From Dipylidium caninum (Eukaryota; Platyhelminthes; Cestoda; Cyclophyllidea; Dipylidiidae): 64,000 bases of DNA. Where the stretch lies: NCBI GenBank assembly GCA_017562135.1, contig QEYB01000841.1:310001-374000 (forward strand). Reading direction: 5' to 3'. This document shows positions 47,801 through 62,489 of the stretch, piece by piece. A program made the position numbers and the translations under genes. The notes under the pieces were generated by a model. The model had not been told where the DNA came from. It made no database searches and saw nothing but the letters and a program-made list of their open reading frames with translations. Each line of letters opens with the position of its first letter. Within the stretch, counting starts at the first letter, position 1.

Positions 47801-49655
47801 GCTAAATTCGTTTACCAGAGTAAGAATAATGTTCAAACGACTTTCACGTACCGTGTAAACGCGGCTACGGGCCTGAAGCACACGGTAGATATGATGCAAA
47901 GTATGGAAAAGGCATTAAATAAAACCCGTGAAATTCTCATACAATGACCGTAAACAAACATGCAAGTTGAGCGGACTTCACGTGAAATCAAGAGTTTAGG
48001 ATTGCTTACTCTCGCATCTTAACATTAATAAAGTCCTTGCTTAGAGAGTCAATAAGTCGGTCTTCATGGGCCTCTCGTTCTTCTGCAATGTGACGCTTGA
48101 AAGGATAAAAGAAGGGCTGATCACCGAAATTCGTAGTCACCCGACACCCATGTCCGTCTAGGGCAATCACAGGGTAGAGGTCAGGCACCTTCGAAACCTA
48201 AAAGTTGAGAAGAAACGCCAACGGAGTAAAAAAGACCTGAACTAAACAAGGCTGAAGGAGGCGTGTGAAAAATGCTTGAATACTTTAGTCGCCATAACAC
48301 TTTTTTGCGCCGACCCAAATGTGCCTCTCAGATGTGTGGTTTTATAACAGTCGCTACTCTAAGTAGGTGAGGTCCTATTAAATCGGATAATAAACCCAAA
48401 ATATCTAGCAAAATATATTAAACAACTGTTGAGAGGCAACGATAGGCTTTAAGAACTTTGTGTTTCAGGAGATCAAATGAATTGAGACTCCCCACGTTTG
48501 AGGCATTCCACTTGAGATATTCCAATAACGGGATAATGTAAGCTACTTAAATGGGACAAAGCGTCGAACACGATGAAATAAATAAGCAAGGTTGGTAGAA
48601 AAGGCCATACCAACACTTTGCAGATATCAGTAGATAAAAAACACTGGTCATTAATGAAATCGCTTACAGGCAGCTTTCCTTCGAAGGCCCGGCCCAAAAA
48701 CTCTCCATTTCGCGTGTAGAAAAGTGACTTCTTTATGAGGTCAACGCCACAACCGATTACATCCTGTTCGCAAAATTTGGGGCCGAATGGGATGGGGGAA
48801 GTATGATGATACAATGAGCCATCGCTGTGGTAGCCGAAAGAGGAAGAGTCCCATCCTAGACAAACCGAAAATACTTAGCTGGAGAAATCCGACGATGAAG
48901 TATAGTAGGATAGGCATAGCACCAAATCAGACAAAAATATCCTAGAATAAAGTCATAGAAATGTGAGCTATGATAGCGGAAAAAGCTGTCAAGATGGCGG
49001 CATGCATCATAGAGTACAACGCCATAATGCGGGACAAAGGAGGTAATAATACAAAGACGAAATGAGGCGTACAAATAGCTCTAAGTTTATTCAAGGCTTA
49101 ATTAATCAACTATGAGAAAGTAAACATAGGAAGCAAACCTCTGAGAGTGAAGGATTTTAGGCAAAGCTGCTAAAATCTAGTTTTACCTGATCTGAGAGGG
49201 AATATCGACCTGAGGTAAGGGAGCGGGTAATTACCTGAGAATTTGCTTGCTCGTCTTGAAGTTACACCGATCAAAATAGTGCTAAAATTTAAGTGGAATA
49301 CAGTTCCAATCTTACCAATCTGATCTGAAGCTGGCAATAGTCGTTTCGAAGTAGTATATGCCGGCACTTAACGGTATGGGGTGATCGGCCTTTATTGTAG
49401 GTAGTTCTGAGATCGGATCTAGACAGGAGTTAAGATTACAATGAGGCAGTATCTACTGTGATGAGAGACGGGGGCGTCAGCAGTGCAAGTAATTGTTAGT
49501 GCAGATTGTGAGAATTTCACGTTAAGTTGACGATCCTTAGAGTTCCAAGACAAGGGCAGTGGCTGTATTGGGTCTGAGGTATACACTCCTCGATACAATT
49601 GCGCTATATTTGATGAAGAATCTGAAGGATTCTTAGGCCTATTTGAATTCGCCAT
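38809..49655 (-). CDS. RANBP9: RanBP9/RanBP10-type scaffold protein (SPRY-LisH-CTLH-CRA), 12 exons
   Basis: Exons in transcript order: 49457-49655, 49316-49418, 49235-49281, 48668-48855, 48010-48188, 45911-46250, 44488-44706, 42641-43019, 41477-41679, 41277-41394, 39558-40391, 38809-39092. Phases join throughout, giving 1030 residues. Family role: scaffold of the CTLH/GID E3 ubiquitin ligase, cytoplasmic and nuclear. SPRY (about 30-225): LPLSWNSKD, DHPIPLSAGIYYFETTI, GWDSSSFGYHSDGS, FGPKFCEQDVIGCGVDL, DLYPVIAL and TTNFGDQPF. LisH (about 236-270): LVAGYLVHHGYIDSARAF. CTLH (to about 352): GRVANTLNTLYPNIVERYPE and CRQLVEMV, interrupted by an acidic insert. CRA (about 555-690): LLRQIQFSRSLVDL, MAYPSPSSPECPL, INSAIL and EAHHLPPQPAIEQAL. 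Beyond the usual C-terminus it adds about 340 residues with a near-pure Asp/Glu tract (about 865-914) and a Gly/Arg/Ser/Asn-rich tail. Intron 1 is only 38 bp. RANBP9 and RANBP10 cannot be told apart here. Confidence 0.9.
40563..40570. promoter_or_regulatory. Perfect CRE (TGACGTCA) in RANBP9-like intron 10
   Basis: Exact palindromic cAMP/ATF-type site inside the intron between the exons at 41277-41394 and 39558-40391. A single site in an intron may be chance. Confidence 0.3.
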
Positions 49656-52600
49656 CTTGACTTAGACAGCTGATACTTGCTTTACGCGCTATAGCAAAAA
49701 GCACTAGTATCATTTCAACGTCTACACCAATATTTCATAAAGAGATGTCTAATGGAGTTTACTTGGCTTTAATTTGTCTACTTCCTTGCACGCGATGACG
49801 TGACTGAGCAGATAATTGTTTTATCAAAATTGTTTGTAAACGATAATTAATTTCGTCACACACTCGCTTATACTTCGGGATAAGAGCCTCTTGTATAGTG
49901 TTAGCTTGGGCTTGTTATCGCCAATAAATTATTTTGCGCATAACTCACAGCCCTGTTACTGTTTCCTAACCAGAAATGGTCGTTAGAGGAAATATTTTTG
50001 GTCAATTTTGAAGAAGATGGAAGAAAGATGTCTCACTTCGATTTTGAGGCAACAAATATCTGAGCGTAGGGATGGCATTTGAACGCTGAATCCTTGATTT
50101 CGCTTGTGCAAAAAGACGCAATGTAGTCATTTAACTAGAAAATAAATTTTGGGTAAGGGTAGATTAATACTCCCACCGTCGGTAACAAGTTGTAAGTAAA
50201 CGGATAACAATTGCGCAATACGCAATAGTATAGTTTGTAAGTCAGGGGAAACTTGATTTCTAGAAAGATACATATGCTAGTACACGCATTCATTATATTC
50301 AAAGCCTATCCCGAAATTGCATATTTACGGCTTATGTTTTAAAGAAACCCTTTGATCTTAAAAATTATAATAATTGTTCTAATTTGATCGTTCAAGAAGT
50401 GCTATCTCTCTGAATATAATTGTTCCGGCGTGAGTGTTAAATATTTATGACTGTAAGTTCCACATTACGAGATGCCTACCAAAATGTCAAAAAATCTACT
50501 TATTATCTCTGTGATGCTCTCGGTTCTGCCTATCCTCCACTGATGAAGTCGAGCTCCTAATACAGAACAAACATGTCGATCTAATAAGCGCAAACTCATT
50601 AGCACTCCGTTAATCAATGGTGGGTTGAAGAAATAGGATAATGTTAATATTTGTCCACAGTAGAGACAGCGAAGTCGAAATGGCGCAAATACGAAGCCAC
50701 AAACATTAGGGAGGCCTGAGATGACAAGTCGGAATCAAATGATGTGTGAAAACAGCGATATTACTGTCAGCCTCTGAAACTGCATATAAACAATGTTTTA
50801 CAGAAAAAATCCGTTCTCTGATACGGTAGTACGGGGACAATCAAAAAAAGAAAAACAAAATCCTGCTTATTTCATCTTATAATTCCTATAACTGCTGAAT
50901 GAATACCTATATATGACTGACCTCTCCGGACCCCAGTGTCACGAGAAAAGCACTAAGGCCATGGAGAAAAAATCATTCGCTGTTATACAAGAAGGGAAGC
51001 AGTAGTACAGACATTCGGTAATCAAGCAAGGCGCCGAAGTTGGTCCGTCTCCTCGTCAACTCTGACATGGTTTCAGCCTGGTGGCATTCGACACCGAGGG
51101 TCTATCCCACGTAGCTCCATTTACGGCAGTAATAATAGAATCCTGGGCGCCATTAGTGCTGCCTCTCATCATCATCATCATCATCAGCAGTCTCTCAATT
51201 GATTCACAACTTCTCTACATTTCAACTCTAACTTGCCTCACCACTTCCGCCTGGAGCCACCACTCTCACCGCATCCACAACCTTCCATCCCACGGTTACG
51301 TCGCTCCAAAATTTGCGCCTTTAATACTAATCCGCCTATCGATTTTTTTAATAGACATGATGAACTCACCACGCCTGGCCCGTACTCTATCGATTTCCCA
51401 TCTCGCACCGCACCCACAAGGGAGGCTTAGTTAAAATTGTCGAAAATACCAAAGAGGAAAATGAATCAACAAACAGGGATGGTTTCGGAGGCTGAATGCG
51501 ACACAATCACCTTTGGTGAATTGCACAAACAGTGGGTGATTGTACCACTTCTTTTTTTCCTTTTTTCCCAATAATTAGTTTTTCAAATTTTGACCCTAGG
51601 AGACTGTTATAGTAAGTGCCGAAATTTGTAAGTTCAGCTACGATGAAGTACGAAGTGAGGGATATTGGTCGACATCTATGAAGAGTTGTCTGCATTTGGG
51701 AAACTAGTCTAAACGGTTTAGCAGTCGAGGATGAATACACTACTTATGAGGCTAAAGTAGGGCACTAATAATTGTATGCCAAAAGGTCAATTTAATGGAT
51801 TTCTGAACTGGTTAAGTGTTAAAGCAAGCATACATAAGCATTAAGTCAGATTTACTACCGTTGCTAAATTCTCTGAATGGTTTCCCTCAGTAATTTAGAG
51901 GATGCAAAGAGGAGAAATCAATAGCTAACCCGAGATTCTTCCTGTTTCTGGCGCATACTAAACCACGGTTGGGTTTTCGGGGTCTCTTAAACTTGGAGTA
52001 AAGTCGGTATAGGGCATAAAAACAACTCGACAATTTGTCCTTTGATGACAAAGAAGGAACATAAAGTGAGGAAGATCGCAGTAGTTAAGGATGAAGTTGC
52101 AGTCGAAGCACCTAATCCGATCTCTAAGATGATGGGCAAGTAGTTGCTTTCGTCACTACAGTCGACAGTCTAACTTCGGATGTGTTTCATTCTCGAGCAA
52201 CCCATAATTAATTAGAGGTACTCAAGGGAGTCCAGCTACCCTCCCAGACACCACTCGGATTGAAGCACTCCCAGGAATTATCTGGAGTTTTACATCATCG
52301 CCGCTAGATGAAGTTAAATTATAACATAACGTTTCAGTATATTTTCAGCTTGTCGTAACTGGTTATCGCGAGCACAAGTAAAGGTCATTCTGGTACATTA
52401 ATTAACTCCTTTAGGCACCTGCAACCGGTAAAAGTAGTATTCTTTGGACTTGGACTTCAATTCCAAGTCCCCTCATTCGTGAAGTGACCTAATAGCCAGA
52501 AGATAATGGAAATACTCAGGTAGAGGACTAATTTATCGCGAATATGTTACAATAGGGCCGAGGAGATGGGGACAGAAAGTTTAAGGGTGAAAGTCAAGGA

Positions 52601-55600
52601 GACCAAGATGGTAATCAGGACCGAGAAGACATGAGTATTTCTGCGACATAGTATATCAGGAGTGCTATTTGTTTGTGCTTACCTATTAATGATCCACGAT
52701 TCAAAGGCCGAAATAACCGTATTATTTGCCGAAGGAGTGTTTTGGCCAATCCGATTGTGCCTCAGGGTTTTGCAAGCTGACATAACCCCAAATTAATACA
52801 AGGGTGGATATGCTTGTTCACTCCTTTAAATTAGCTGTGGAGCGAGTTGTGCTGGACATTCAAAAATGCACACTTTTAAATTGGCCGGTCGTTAGTACAA
52901 ACGCCATTGGCTTTCGCGTCGAGCAATTCTTAGATTTCACACCGGGAGTAGGACTTTTCTTCCATGAGTATATGTAATTCAAAGTCCAAATCATTTGATA
53001 AAAAGTGCATTTTTACGCCGCACCGTCAATCAGTACAGATTTGGGTATAAAAAGGACCCTACATGATAGTTGATAATCTTTTGGCGGCGTGTATAACTGT
53101 CAGTCTGGAGGAATGTTAGACTTGATGAGGATTTAAGGAATGGAGACTATCAATACTACTGTAAAAGAATTCTACATTCCTCAAATTTCCTCCTTCTTGG
53201 GCGCTTTGCTATGCATACTCGGTAGTGAATGCGTCAGTTGCCACTGGGAACGTGGAATAAAAGCCGAGAATAAAGTCGGGGGAGTGAAAAAGATGGCGCT
53301 GGAATTCGACGTTCTTTCAACCGTACAGTAAAAGTCACCACCACCGCCTTGGTGGTGCTACACCATGAATGTCGTCTTCGAGGAGTTGCGGAATGCCACG
53401 AATTCTTCAAGGTGATCTCCCCATGGAGGAGGGTCGGCCCAGCATCCTCAGTCTATCACATCTCCCATCGCATCCCACCCTCTCGCCTTTTGAGTCTGGT
53501 TTCATTCCCTTGGTAACTCTCATTCCGAGTAACATACTAAATCTGAAATCGCAGCTACACATCCCTTATTACATCCTAAATCCCTTTTCATTGATGATTC
53601 TCTCGAAAAATTCATTGATGATTAAACGTCAAAGACATTTTCTCATGAAACTTTTCTTCACTAGTCCTCATTTGTGCTTTGGTTAAGTAAGCACTAATTT
53701 AAATTTTATTTCTGTTCTTTTATCTGAATCTCCTTTGACGACCGAAGGTACATTTCAGCGTGAATTTGAGTGGACGAGCCGGTGGACGCGGTCTTTCCAC
53801 CTTGCCAACATGGAGTGCAAGAGGTAAGGGTGAATAGTTTTAGACTTCGTAGCCACAGGCCTTTATATTCCGGATATATCTTCTTTTAAAATAGCTTTCT
53901 CGAGTAAATACACCAAACAATGCGTTCACCGTTCACCGACTCCAACCTGTGGCTGGTTCGCCCTTCAGCACATTGTTAATGGGTTATCTTCTCCTCCCCG
54001 TTTTTCCAATTGGGAGTTGGTGAGGAAAAAGCTAAGTGCTCTGAATAATTCAAATAAATACGTGGCTAAGGAATGAGGAACCTTATCGCCCAATTGTTAT
54101 TCTCCAAGAATTCTATGTTTTTGTGCATATATTTGTTTAACATGCCGACTAGCAAATATTAGGAGGAGGTAGTTAGGACAAACAAATTGGAGATTGAATC
54201 GTCGTAAATAAAAACAGAGAAAATGGTAAGCCCTACCAGGATTTATTTAACTAAATCCCAGAGCTTGACAATTATTCTAATATGACCAGTGACCATGGCA
54301 ACCGATGAGGAAGTGAAGACGCACATACCTAAGTGATGGTAGAATAAGCGAGTAAAATGCCAATGTTAAAGCACTTCTTTCCCCACAGGAGAGAATCTCA
54401 TTCAGAGGTGTTTTATCGAGATGGAAAGAGATTTAACTTTATTGCCTTCTCGTCTTTCATGAACTGCGCGAAGGAGAGTAAAGCCCGATAGTCAAGGTGG
54501 TTGAGGGCAGATAACACACCAAGACGCCTACGTTCGTAAAGCGACTTTAAGTTCCAAAATTTATGAGGGACGAAGAAAAAACAAGGTAATAAGTCAGGAA
54601 AGTTAATGACCACTCTATTGAAATGATATAGTTAATAAACATCTCGTCCAATCATAAAAGAGGTCAAAATCTTAGGATGATTTTTATTATAGAATATGGT
54701 AATAAACCAGAGAAATATTGCGTCCATATTAAAGCTTTCTGAGAGGAAGACATTGAAACATTATATTACTTGTTTCAGCTCACTCACGTGTAAATGGGGT
54801 TCGCAGTCTTTTTGCGTTGTGCTTACAGTACACGGCGTGACTATTCACGAGTCGCAAGAGATTTGACTTCCTTTTACAACCTTCATCGCCGCGACATACT
54901 TCCACCACAGTGGGTAACCCATTCAAAATGGGGGTGCTGGAAAAATTTTGTTCAAGTCAGCCCTCATCGGAAACGTCTTTATTTTTGCGGTTTATCAGTA
55001 TTATTTCCGAAAACACTTTCATATGGAAATCGATTCAGGGCCCGCAAATTAATTTGTATCCTAGGCACCTCCTGACTCCATAAGTCAGATTAATAGTGGA
55101 TGGGGAGAGGCACGTAGCAGATTGGAGGCAAAGAGTGTGCATCACATTTAGTGAAATTCTCACGCTATTTAAGATTTCGCGGTCTCGAGCTTGGGAGTAT
55201 AACCTCCCGTTAAGCAGTAAGGATAAAACCTCAGTTATCTTGCCCTCTTGATGCACATACTGAAAACATTATGGGCGTTATTACTTGTGAAATAATACGC
55301 GGCGCCAGATTAGATTAACTTCCATACAACAAAATGCGTACCCGCTTTGAAGGGATATTAGTCTTTTGCGTTCATTGTTCCTAGATAGTGTTATTTATCT
55401 CACATTAAAATTTTCCATATAATGTAGCATTTAACAGAAGCAAATACTTGGCCTAATATTTGTTTATTTGAAATGATTGTTTGTTCGGTAAACTGAAAGC
55501 CCTTTTTACCTATTTAATTCGTGAGTTTATAGACCAATCTGCATAGTAAATATAGTCGATTCGAAGTGACATTCAAAGTTCACATAATGGGTATGTTCAA

Positions 55601-58600
55601 GTATCTCTTTCATCTAGTCCCCACACTGGTATTCAAATGAAAAACTTGTTAATATATTAAAAGCATTATAGGAACTAAAAGGCATTTGGGGCGAGACGTA
55701 AGATTACATTCTTTGTGAAACATCTTGCACCAACTCTCGCTCGCATTGAAGCGTGAAAAATACACATGGGCTTCTGATCAGATAGAGAACCTAAAGTAGC
55801 CCCGCCGGTGATTTTTAAATCTGTCTTGAAGGCCGTAGATCGAAGCATGAGTGAAATAGCTTCTTCTCAATCCCGACCCTCTGTGCTGAATTGGGGCTGA
55901 TCTCTTTCCGTCCCCGCCGGCATAATTCTGCCCTCCATCAAATCAGAAGGTCACGTTTTTCGATCTTCGTAATGCCATTTTAGTATGTGGAAAATGTGCA
56001 ATGGAAGACCCAACATTACCGAAACATTTAAGTGGATTGGAGCCAGCTGCGTCTACTCCCCCTCTACCAGAATGCGGGAGTGAAGGCAACCACCATTAAT
56101 GGACTGTTCTATTGTTTCAAAAATATTTTCTCCTCATAACCAATTCATGTGTAATTTGGTGACTAAAATGTTGACGAAAAAGCCCTTATTCTTAGAGCAT
56201 GTCCACCATTGTTGCGATACGCCTAGAGAGTTAACATCGTCAATGTAAAATATTTTGGAGCCACAGAATCACGACGTTATGGCGACTAGAATAGGTATAA
56301 TAATAGAGTCATCATTTGTATGTCACAGTGAAGGCGAACAGATTTAAAGGTCTTTAATACTTAACATAATTGTCGTCTCGTGTGAATCAACCACCTTTCT
56401 CACATATACATAGAATGTTTGGAATATGAGGATTCATCCAAATGTACGAATATGGGAAGTGAGATTTCCATTGGTGCTTGGGGTTCGATCTACCCATTTC
56501 ATTAGTATTATTAATGCTCTGTACGAAAAGGCACCTCTAACTATCTCATTCGAGTGGATGCATTTCCAAGATGTGGAGGTAATGCTACGGAAAACAGTCT
56601 GAGCATAGAACCATTGGGTTAACCAAACTTTATTTCCCTTGGAACTTGATTGGCCTCTATCATCCAACTATTCTACCGGCTAACTCACCCGTTCTTAGTA
56701 ATGAGGACTAGTATGATGGGGGGAGAGTAAAGCCTGGTGTCTTACGTCTTCTCTTATTTGTTCTGGTTTTTGGTCTATATCAGACTTTTAAGAAGTGGTA
56801 AACATTTGCTGGAACTGCTCTTGAGACTGGTAACCACTCCGGGAGTCCTTACTCACTACATATGGGAGACAAAAGCGTAAATAACCTCCGTAGGAATGTG
56901 TTGGACATCGGTTACGACGGAGTCGAATAATGGGCTTGATTTCAGTGGTTTAACGACTCATCAAACTATACAAAACTTGTGGATGCGAATGCACCCGAGT
57001 TCGACATTTATATCAACGGTGATTATTTTGAGATTAATCATGAGGGAGTCGAAAACTGTCTTAGTTTTAAAGCCCCCCTAATGCGGTTTTCCTTCGAATG
57101 TAGGCATCGTCTTCCACATTGCCGCCTGCCCGTTTCATTATGTTCGACCTGTTAAGGTGAAATGAAGGCGGCCGCTGCAGGTCTTCACAGTGAAATTCAC
57201 TCTGGCAAGACATCATTCCAAGCTCTTTGTAATTTGCTTCGAAAAAGGCAGAATGTCATTTTTGACAGATAACAAGGTGAGCTCCTTCTCACTTAAACAG
57301 TTAGCCATGATGGAATTTCTCATAACCCTTTTAATAACTCTTTCAATCTCCTAATTGTAGCCAAGTGCTTCCGCAGTTGATATCGTCGATTAAAAGAGGA
57401 GACTTTTCGTCTAACTTTTCACGTTGTCAGAAAAAGCTAAACTTTTCGGCACTCATCTAATGGCAGTGATAATTGGAGGCAGCGGGGGGTGGGGTGAAGT
57501 GAGGTGGTGAGGTGGAGGGATGGGAGGATGCAGGGGAACGGGGAATAAACGGCATCCCAATTAATGAACTCACCAATTAACAACTAATTTCATCTACTGA
57601 GAATGAAAAGGAAAAAATATGCCCATGGATTTAACATAAGGGCCACTTAACTTGAACGCTCATATATTTTATTATGTAAGAGGTTTCAAAAAAGTAAACA
57701 AAATATTCATCATTAAGAATTAAAGTCAAAAAATATGCAATACTAAGGAAAATGAGTTGCAAGGCGAGCAGAGACATCGGCATAGTCAGTCGGGAAAAAA
57801 TTATGAAATTTTTAAGCTCAAAACGCTACAACGACTTCCGACGACTCACCGAAGGATATTTTAATATGGGGAAAGTGAGCTTTCCCCTGTGTGACCTCAA
57901 GTGGGACATTGATAATTCATTGTTAGGGTTTTGGGGAAAATAATCTTCTGTAGGGTTTTATTTGGGCTCGACCAGTCAAGTGGGGAGAAGTTGTCACCCT
58001 TACTTTGCCATAAATACTTCTTCATGCCGTTGGCAATTGTTGAAATGAGAACAGAAGAAGTGGAAAAATGGGGAATTTTGGATTTCTTAAGCAAATAAAG
58101 TGCGAAAAACTAAAGTGTCTGCGTAAGGCCCTTTAGCTTTAAAGAAAGCGGTCACGCAGTGTCCGACACCAAGGTTGGATTCTGTGCTGTGGAGTGTGTC
58201 GAGGCTAAACTCCATTCCGAAGATTATACTAAAACCTTCTCGAGTAACATTTCACCATGGCGACGGAAGTATCAAGTTGGAAGAAAAATTCTAAAGTTTT
58301 TGAGCGGTGAGATGCATTTCTTTACAGCTAACTCCGATTATTCGTAACGTGTCCTCACTGGAGTAGCCAGTTTGTGTCAGCGGTGACGTTCGCGTTTCGG
58401 TTGTGGGGTAAAAGGCTCTAGTGGTTGCACAAAAGTGAACTTTAGACTATTCCTAAAAGCAGTGGAAGGTGAAATAACGAACCACCGCCTAGTAAAACAC
58501 TTGTAGAATGAAGAGTCTACAGACGAGATTACTTTGAAGATGTGAACCAGATGGAAACAGTAGTAAGTGAGCATGTAATCCTGAAGAAGGCAATCCACCT

Positions 58601-61600
58601 ACCATCGACTTCTCCGGCAGAATGAGATTTCACTGGGAATAATAAAGACGAACATGCATGAAGAGAATTTTAGCAGGATGAGTCATCGTAATGCATTTCA
58701 AACGAATCAGTGATCGGGTCAGATACAGTCAGAAGTGCTCTCTCCGATCCACTCACCCCATGGTTGAGTCCTTTGGATGAGAAGACAATTTCCGTGGTAT
58801 CTGATGCACAAATATCACTTTAGAGCGATAAAATTATTCACTTTCGTTAGAGAAATGTACACTCCTTAGCTCTTCGTTCTATGTTGAAGGTGGATGGATG
58901 AGGTACCCACTGCTTAAGAGTTGATGATTCTCGTCCATTCGATGTGAATTGCATAAGCAGCGCCACAATTCGTGTTTTGCGCTTGAGCCACCAGTCCCAG
59001 GCGGATGTTTGCCTCTTTTCGCCCCTTAGAGACCAAGTTACTTGAAGTTCCTCCATCACTTATCCGCTTTACTTGTCCCATCGCCCCTAACCTTTAAGTT
59101 TCTCCCCAAATTTACCGACTATATGGGTAATAAGTTGCAATGACACACGTGTTTTGTGATGGAACTTCAAGTATGGTTTTTCTCCGCTCGTGTCAGTTTC
59201 TGCATGCCTTTTCTGTGAAGATGAGGCGTTCATCCCGATACTCTGGAGCAGTGGCAGATTGCAGCCGGTGTCACATTCGAGTTCCTCCTGCAAAGAACAT
59301 CCTTTCACCCTGACAGAAACCTTTGTGATCAGCCAATTCAAGGCGGCGGAACTCTTTACACGAGGCTAACAGCGGAGGTAGTCTCGGTCCCTCTGGTGCA
59401 ACTTGTGGTGAGTCAAACTGACGAGGAAAGGTTCTTAATTAAGACCCCTGTAAAGCAATTCTGGCGAAGATCTATTAATAGCAAAGCGCATTTTGTTATT
59501 ACAGGCCAGTAATTGCGCTGTGAGGGAAAGGCAAATGAGTAGCGAGGTCGAGAGACCAGGCTCCGAGGAGAAGCGCAAATGGGACAACTGAGGCTGCCTC
59601 GGTCGGAAGTGGAGGGTTGGAGCGTATTCCCAGGGCGGGGGTAAGAAATGCATCCTACCTAGGGGCATATCATCTGCACTTTTGCGTTTGTGTGTAGAGC
59701 GTGGGGAATGCAAGACTCAAGGAATGGGTGAAGTGGTGTCAACTTGAAAATGAAGTGATCGAAGTGTTGCGAAACTATGGATAGATGCATCTTACACTTT
59801 CTTTTGTTTCGTTAAGGTGCTCACTGTACCCTCCACTATATTTTTTCTTATGGCTTTGGCTCCTACCTTCCATTTAGTGAAAATTTGTGCCCTTTAATTA
59901 CCTGACTTTGTTTCATCCCCATTTAAGATGGAAGAACATGACGTGCACTTCATACATAGTAAATTGCATTAAGTTCGTACAAGCATGAGAGCATTGCAAG
60001 TGCACGCAAAGCCTATTTGCCGTTGATGCGAATGAAGCCGTTTAGAAAGGAAGGCAGTGCCGTCGAAAGTGGCTTGCCAGATTTTGTTTTGTTGGTTTTT
60101 CAATGAGAAATACTCGACGATTTGACCGCCCGTCCAGCTGAAGACGGCGAGACCCGCGGCGATTGAGGCCGTCGTCGAAGCAGATCGTCACAGCACAATG
60201 CGTGCGATGTTGCAGAGAAGCTCAGCTGCGAATCACATACATGCAGTGAAAAAAAAGGGAATAAAAAACTGTGTCGGGAAACTCGGATCTGTGGGATCCC
60301 TCGCCAGCTCAAGGAATTTTATTTTGTTGCAACGCATTAGCACTTGCAATTCACATCTGAAAGGCAACGAAGTTGATCCCTTCGTGGAAATACTAATTAC
60401 TGGGACGTCGTAATGTGGATTATGTTTGAAACAACGATGTTGACTGAGAAGTTACCATGAGTGATGCAGGATGAACCAGCCCAGACGACGTCAAGGACAG
60501 AGATTCACCCTCCCAAAAAAGGATTATGCTGTTGACCGGTTGGGATTATAAAAGATTTCTGCACTCTGACCTTTAGCCAAACAACCAAGCAGTCCATTCG
60601 AAAGGTGTATGTTCAACATCGCAAAAATGAGCGATGAAATTCAAAGCAAAGCCGCCACAAATGGCAACTCGGAAGATCATTATTTTCCGTCACTGACCAT
60701 GCAAATTCCCACATATCTTTAGCCACATGCCCAAAAATCCTTGGACCTGCGTTGGATGTTTAGAAACGTCCACCAAGTGGCCCTGATCATGAGCTTTCAG
60801 AACTGCCATTTATTTCGTCGTTCCATGCAAAACTTCTCAAGTGGGAAATTTTAAAATGACGCCAATGATGTAAAATTTCATTTGATTCAGTTTTTGATGT
60901 CGGAGATCAAACTTCTATGAACGCAGAGTTATGACACTGCCCTATATGACGGAAACAGCACTAACGGATTATGATCATAATTTTTCAGCAAAAAAAATTG
61001 AATCTCCATTTTTATATTAAAATCTGTAATGCATAATTGCCAACACAGTACACCAGAGATGTTAAAATCCTCAAACCAGATGTGTGTTGGGGAAGAGGAG
61101 GGACTTTTCCAGTATTAATTAGCAGGCCGGAAAGATCATCGCGATTAAAAGCCCATCAAAAAGAATTAAAGGAGGGAGAAACATGCCACTCTTCCATCTG
61201 ACGAAGGGTGCTCTTCGACACAAAACGCCCACTACTTTTCTCCGTTTGACAATCTGAGAGAGTAGGAAACCCCGCGTAAATGTGACTTCCTTACGCTGGG
61301 ATAAAAAGATTACGCGTTTACCAAGGCAATTAATGTTGGAACTGACAGCTGGAGCTGGCAACCGTAATGGCTGGGGGCGAAGTCTTCTGTGCTGTGCCGA
61401 ACGTGAAGTCTTCAGTAGTTTGGGCATTTCGAGTATCCACACTGAAAATTCCCGTCTCCTAGTTAAGTTAATTCCAACGGCGTCCGACGGGAAGTAGTCC
61501 ACACATGGCACTTGCGCAGCCTGTTAGAGGAAGACGTGATGTTCCACACGCGTTGGCGACCCTCCAAATTCGACTGGCATTTACCAGACTTGGAGAAGGA

Positions 61601-62489
61601 TGCACAGAGATGCAAAAGCCAAGCGCAGCCGAAAATTTGACTTTAGGCTACAAATACATTTCGTAGCATACTTTGGAATGCCATAAGGTTGGAAATATGA
61701 GGGAGGATTAAAATGAAGAAACCCTTCCAATACGTTTAATCCAAGAGTATTAGAGGCGAGGTAATAAAAATTAGTTTAACAATTAAACGTAAACGTATTA
61801 CCCATTGGTGTTCACTACTGGAGCCTGGGTATGGAGAAATAGTTGGCAGAGTTTTTCATGGCAATTCTGCGACCATTTCTCCTCAAGATTTAAGAAAATG
61901 TGAAGTGGTGGCTTTGGCGGAGACTAGTGTTCAAAGACTAATACGATATCTCAGCAACATCGCATAAACGTGGAAATTGGCGAGATCTATGGCAAAAGGA
62001 GCATTGCTTTCTAGCTTTGATGGACCTTCTCGCGTTCCAGGGAAGGAGTTTATAGTTTAAAACTGTACACTTTGACAGTAATTGTTTTTAGGGCAATTTT
62101 GAGATAGTGCCGCTTGTTTTCTCGTCTGACCATCGTACCAGCGGTGAAATGGGAAAAAGTGTATTTTTAACTGTTTTGTCAATTTGGAGACTATGCATAA
62201 AAGTTGCGTGCAAAGCACGATGGCGTGGTAGACCAACGCTGTTGATAATAAAAGGTTGCCAAGGCCAGTGGAGTGACCACTTTCTCCTGAAGTTAGGGAT
62301 TAAAGTTTGGTGAGATAACGCAACCATAATTATGCTGGAGGTAGGGGACCAGTTCACAGGAAAACATTGTTGTTTTGCTACCACACTTTAACTGAGTTAA
62401 GGATCTATTGGGTTGGTACCTACGAAACGGGCGTTAAATACGAGGCAAAACACCAAAAGCACAAATTTTATATTCAACTACTTAATTTA
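49656..62489. other. Gene-free stretch of about 12.8 kb
   Basis: The left edge must hold the RANBP9-like promoter. I found no frame with family resemblance or believable splice structure. Open frames on both strands are short and biased by simple sequence, such as (ATC)n near 51169-51186. A G-rich stretch lies at 57484-57541. The rest is AT-rich without recognisable elements. Confidence 0.55.
57484..57541 (+). other. G-rich purine tract
   Basis: About 58 bases dominated by G with spaced GG, GGG and GGGG runs (begins GGGGGGTGGGG), able in principle to form G-quadruplexes. No neighbouring gene is seen. Confidence 0.5.

Noticed and set aside
51081..51434. 117-codon frame with isoleucine run
   Set aside because: Ile run comes from an (ATC)n microsatellite; the rest has no motif and no splice support.
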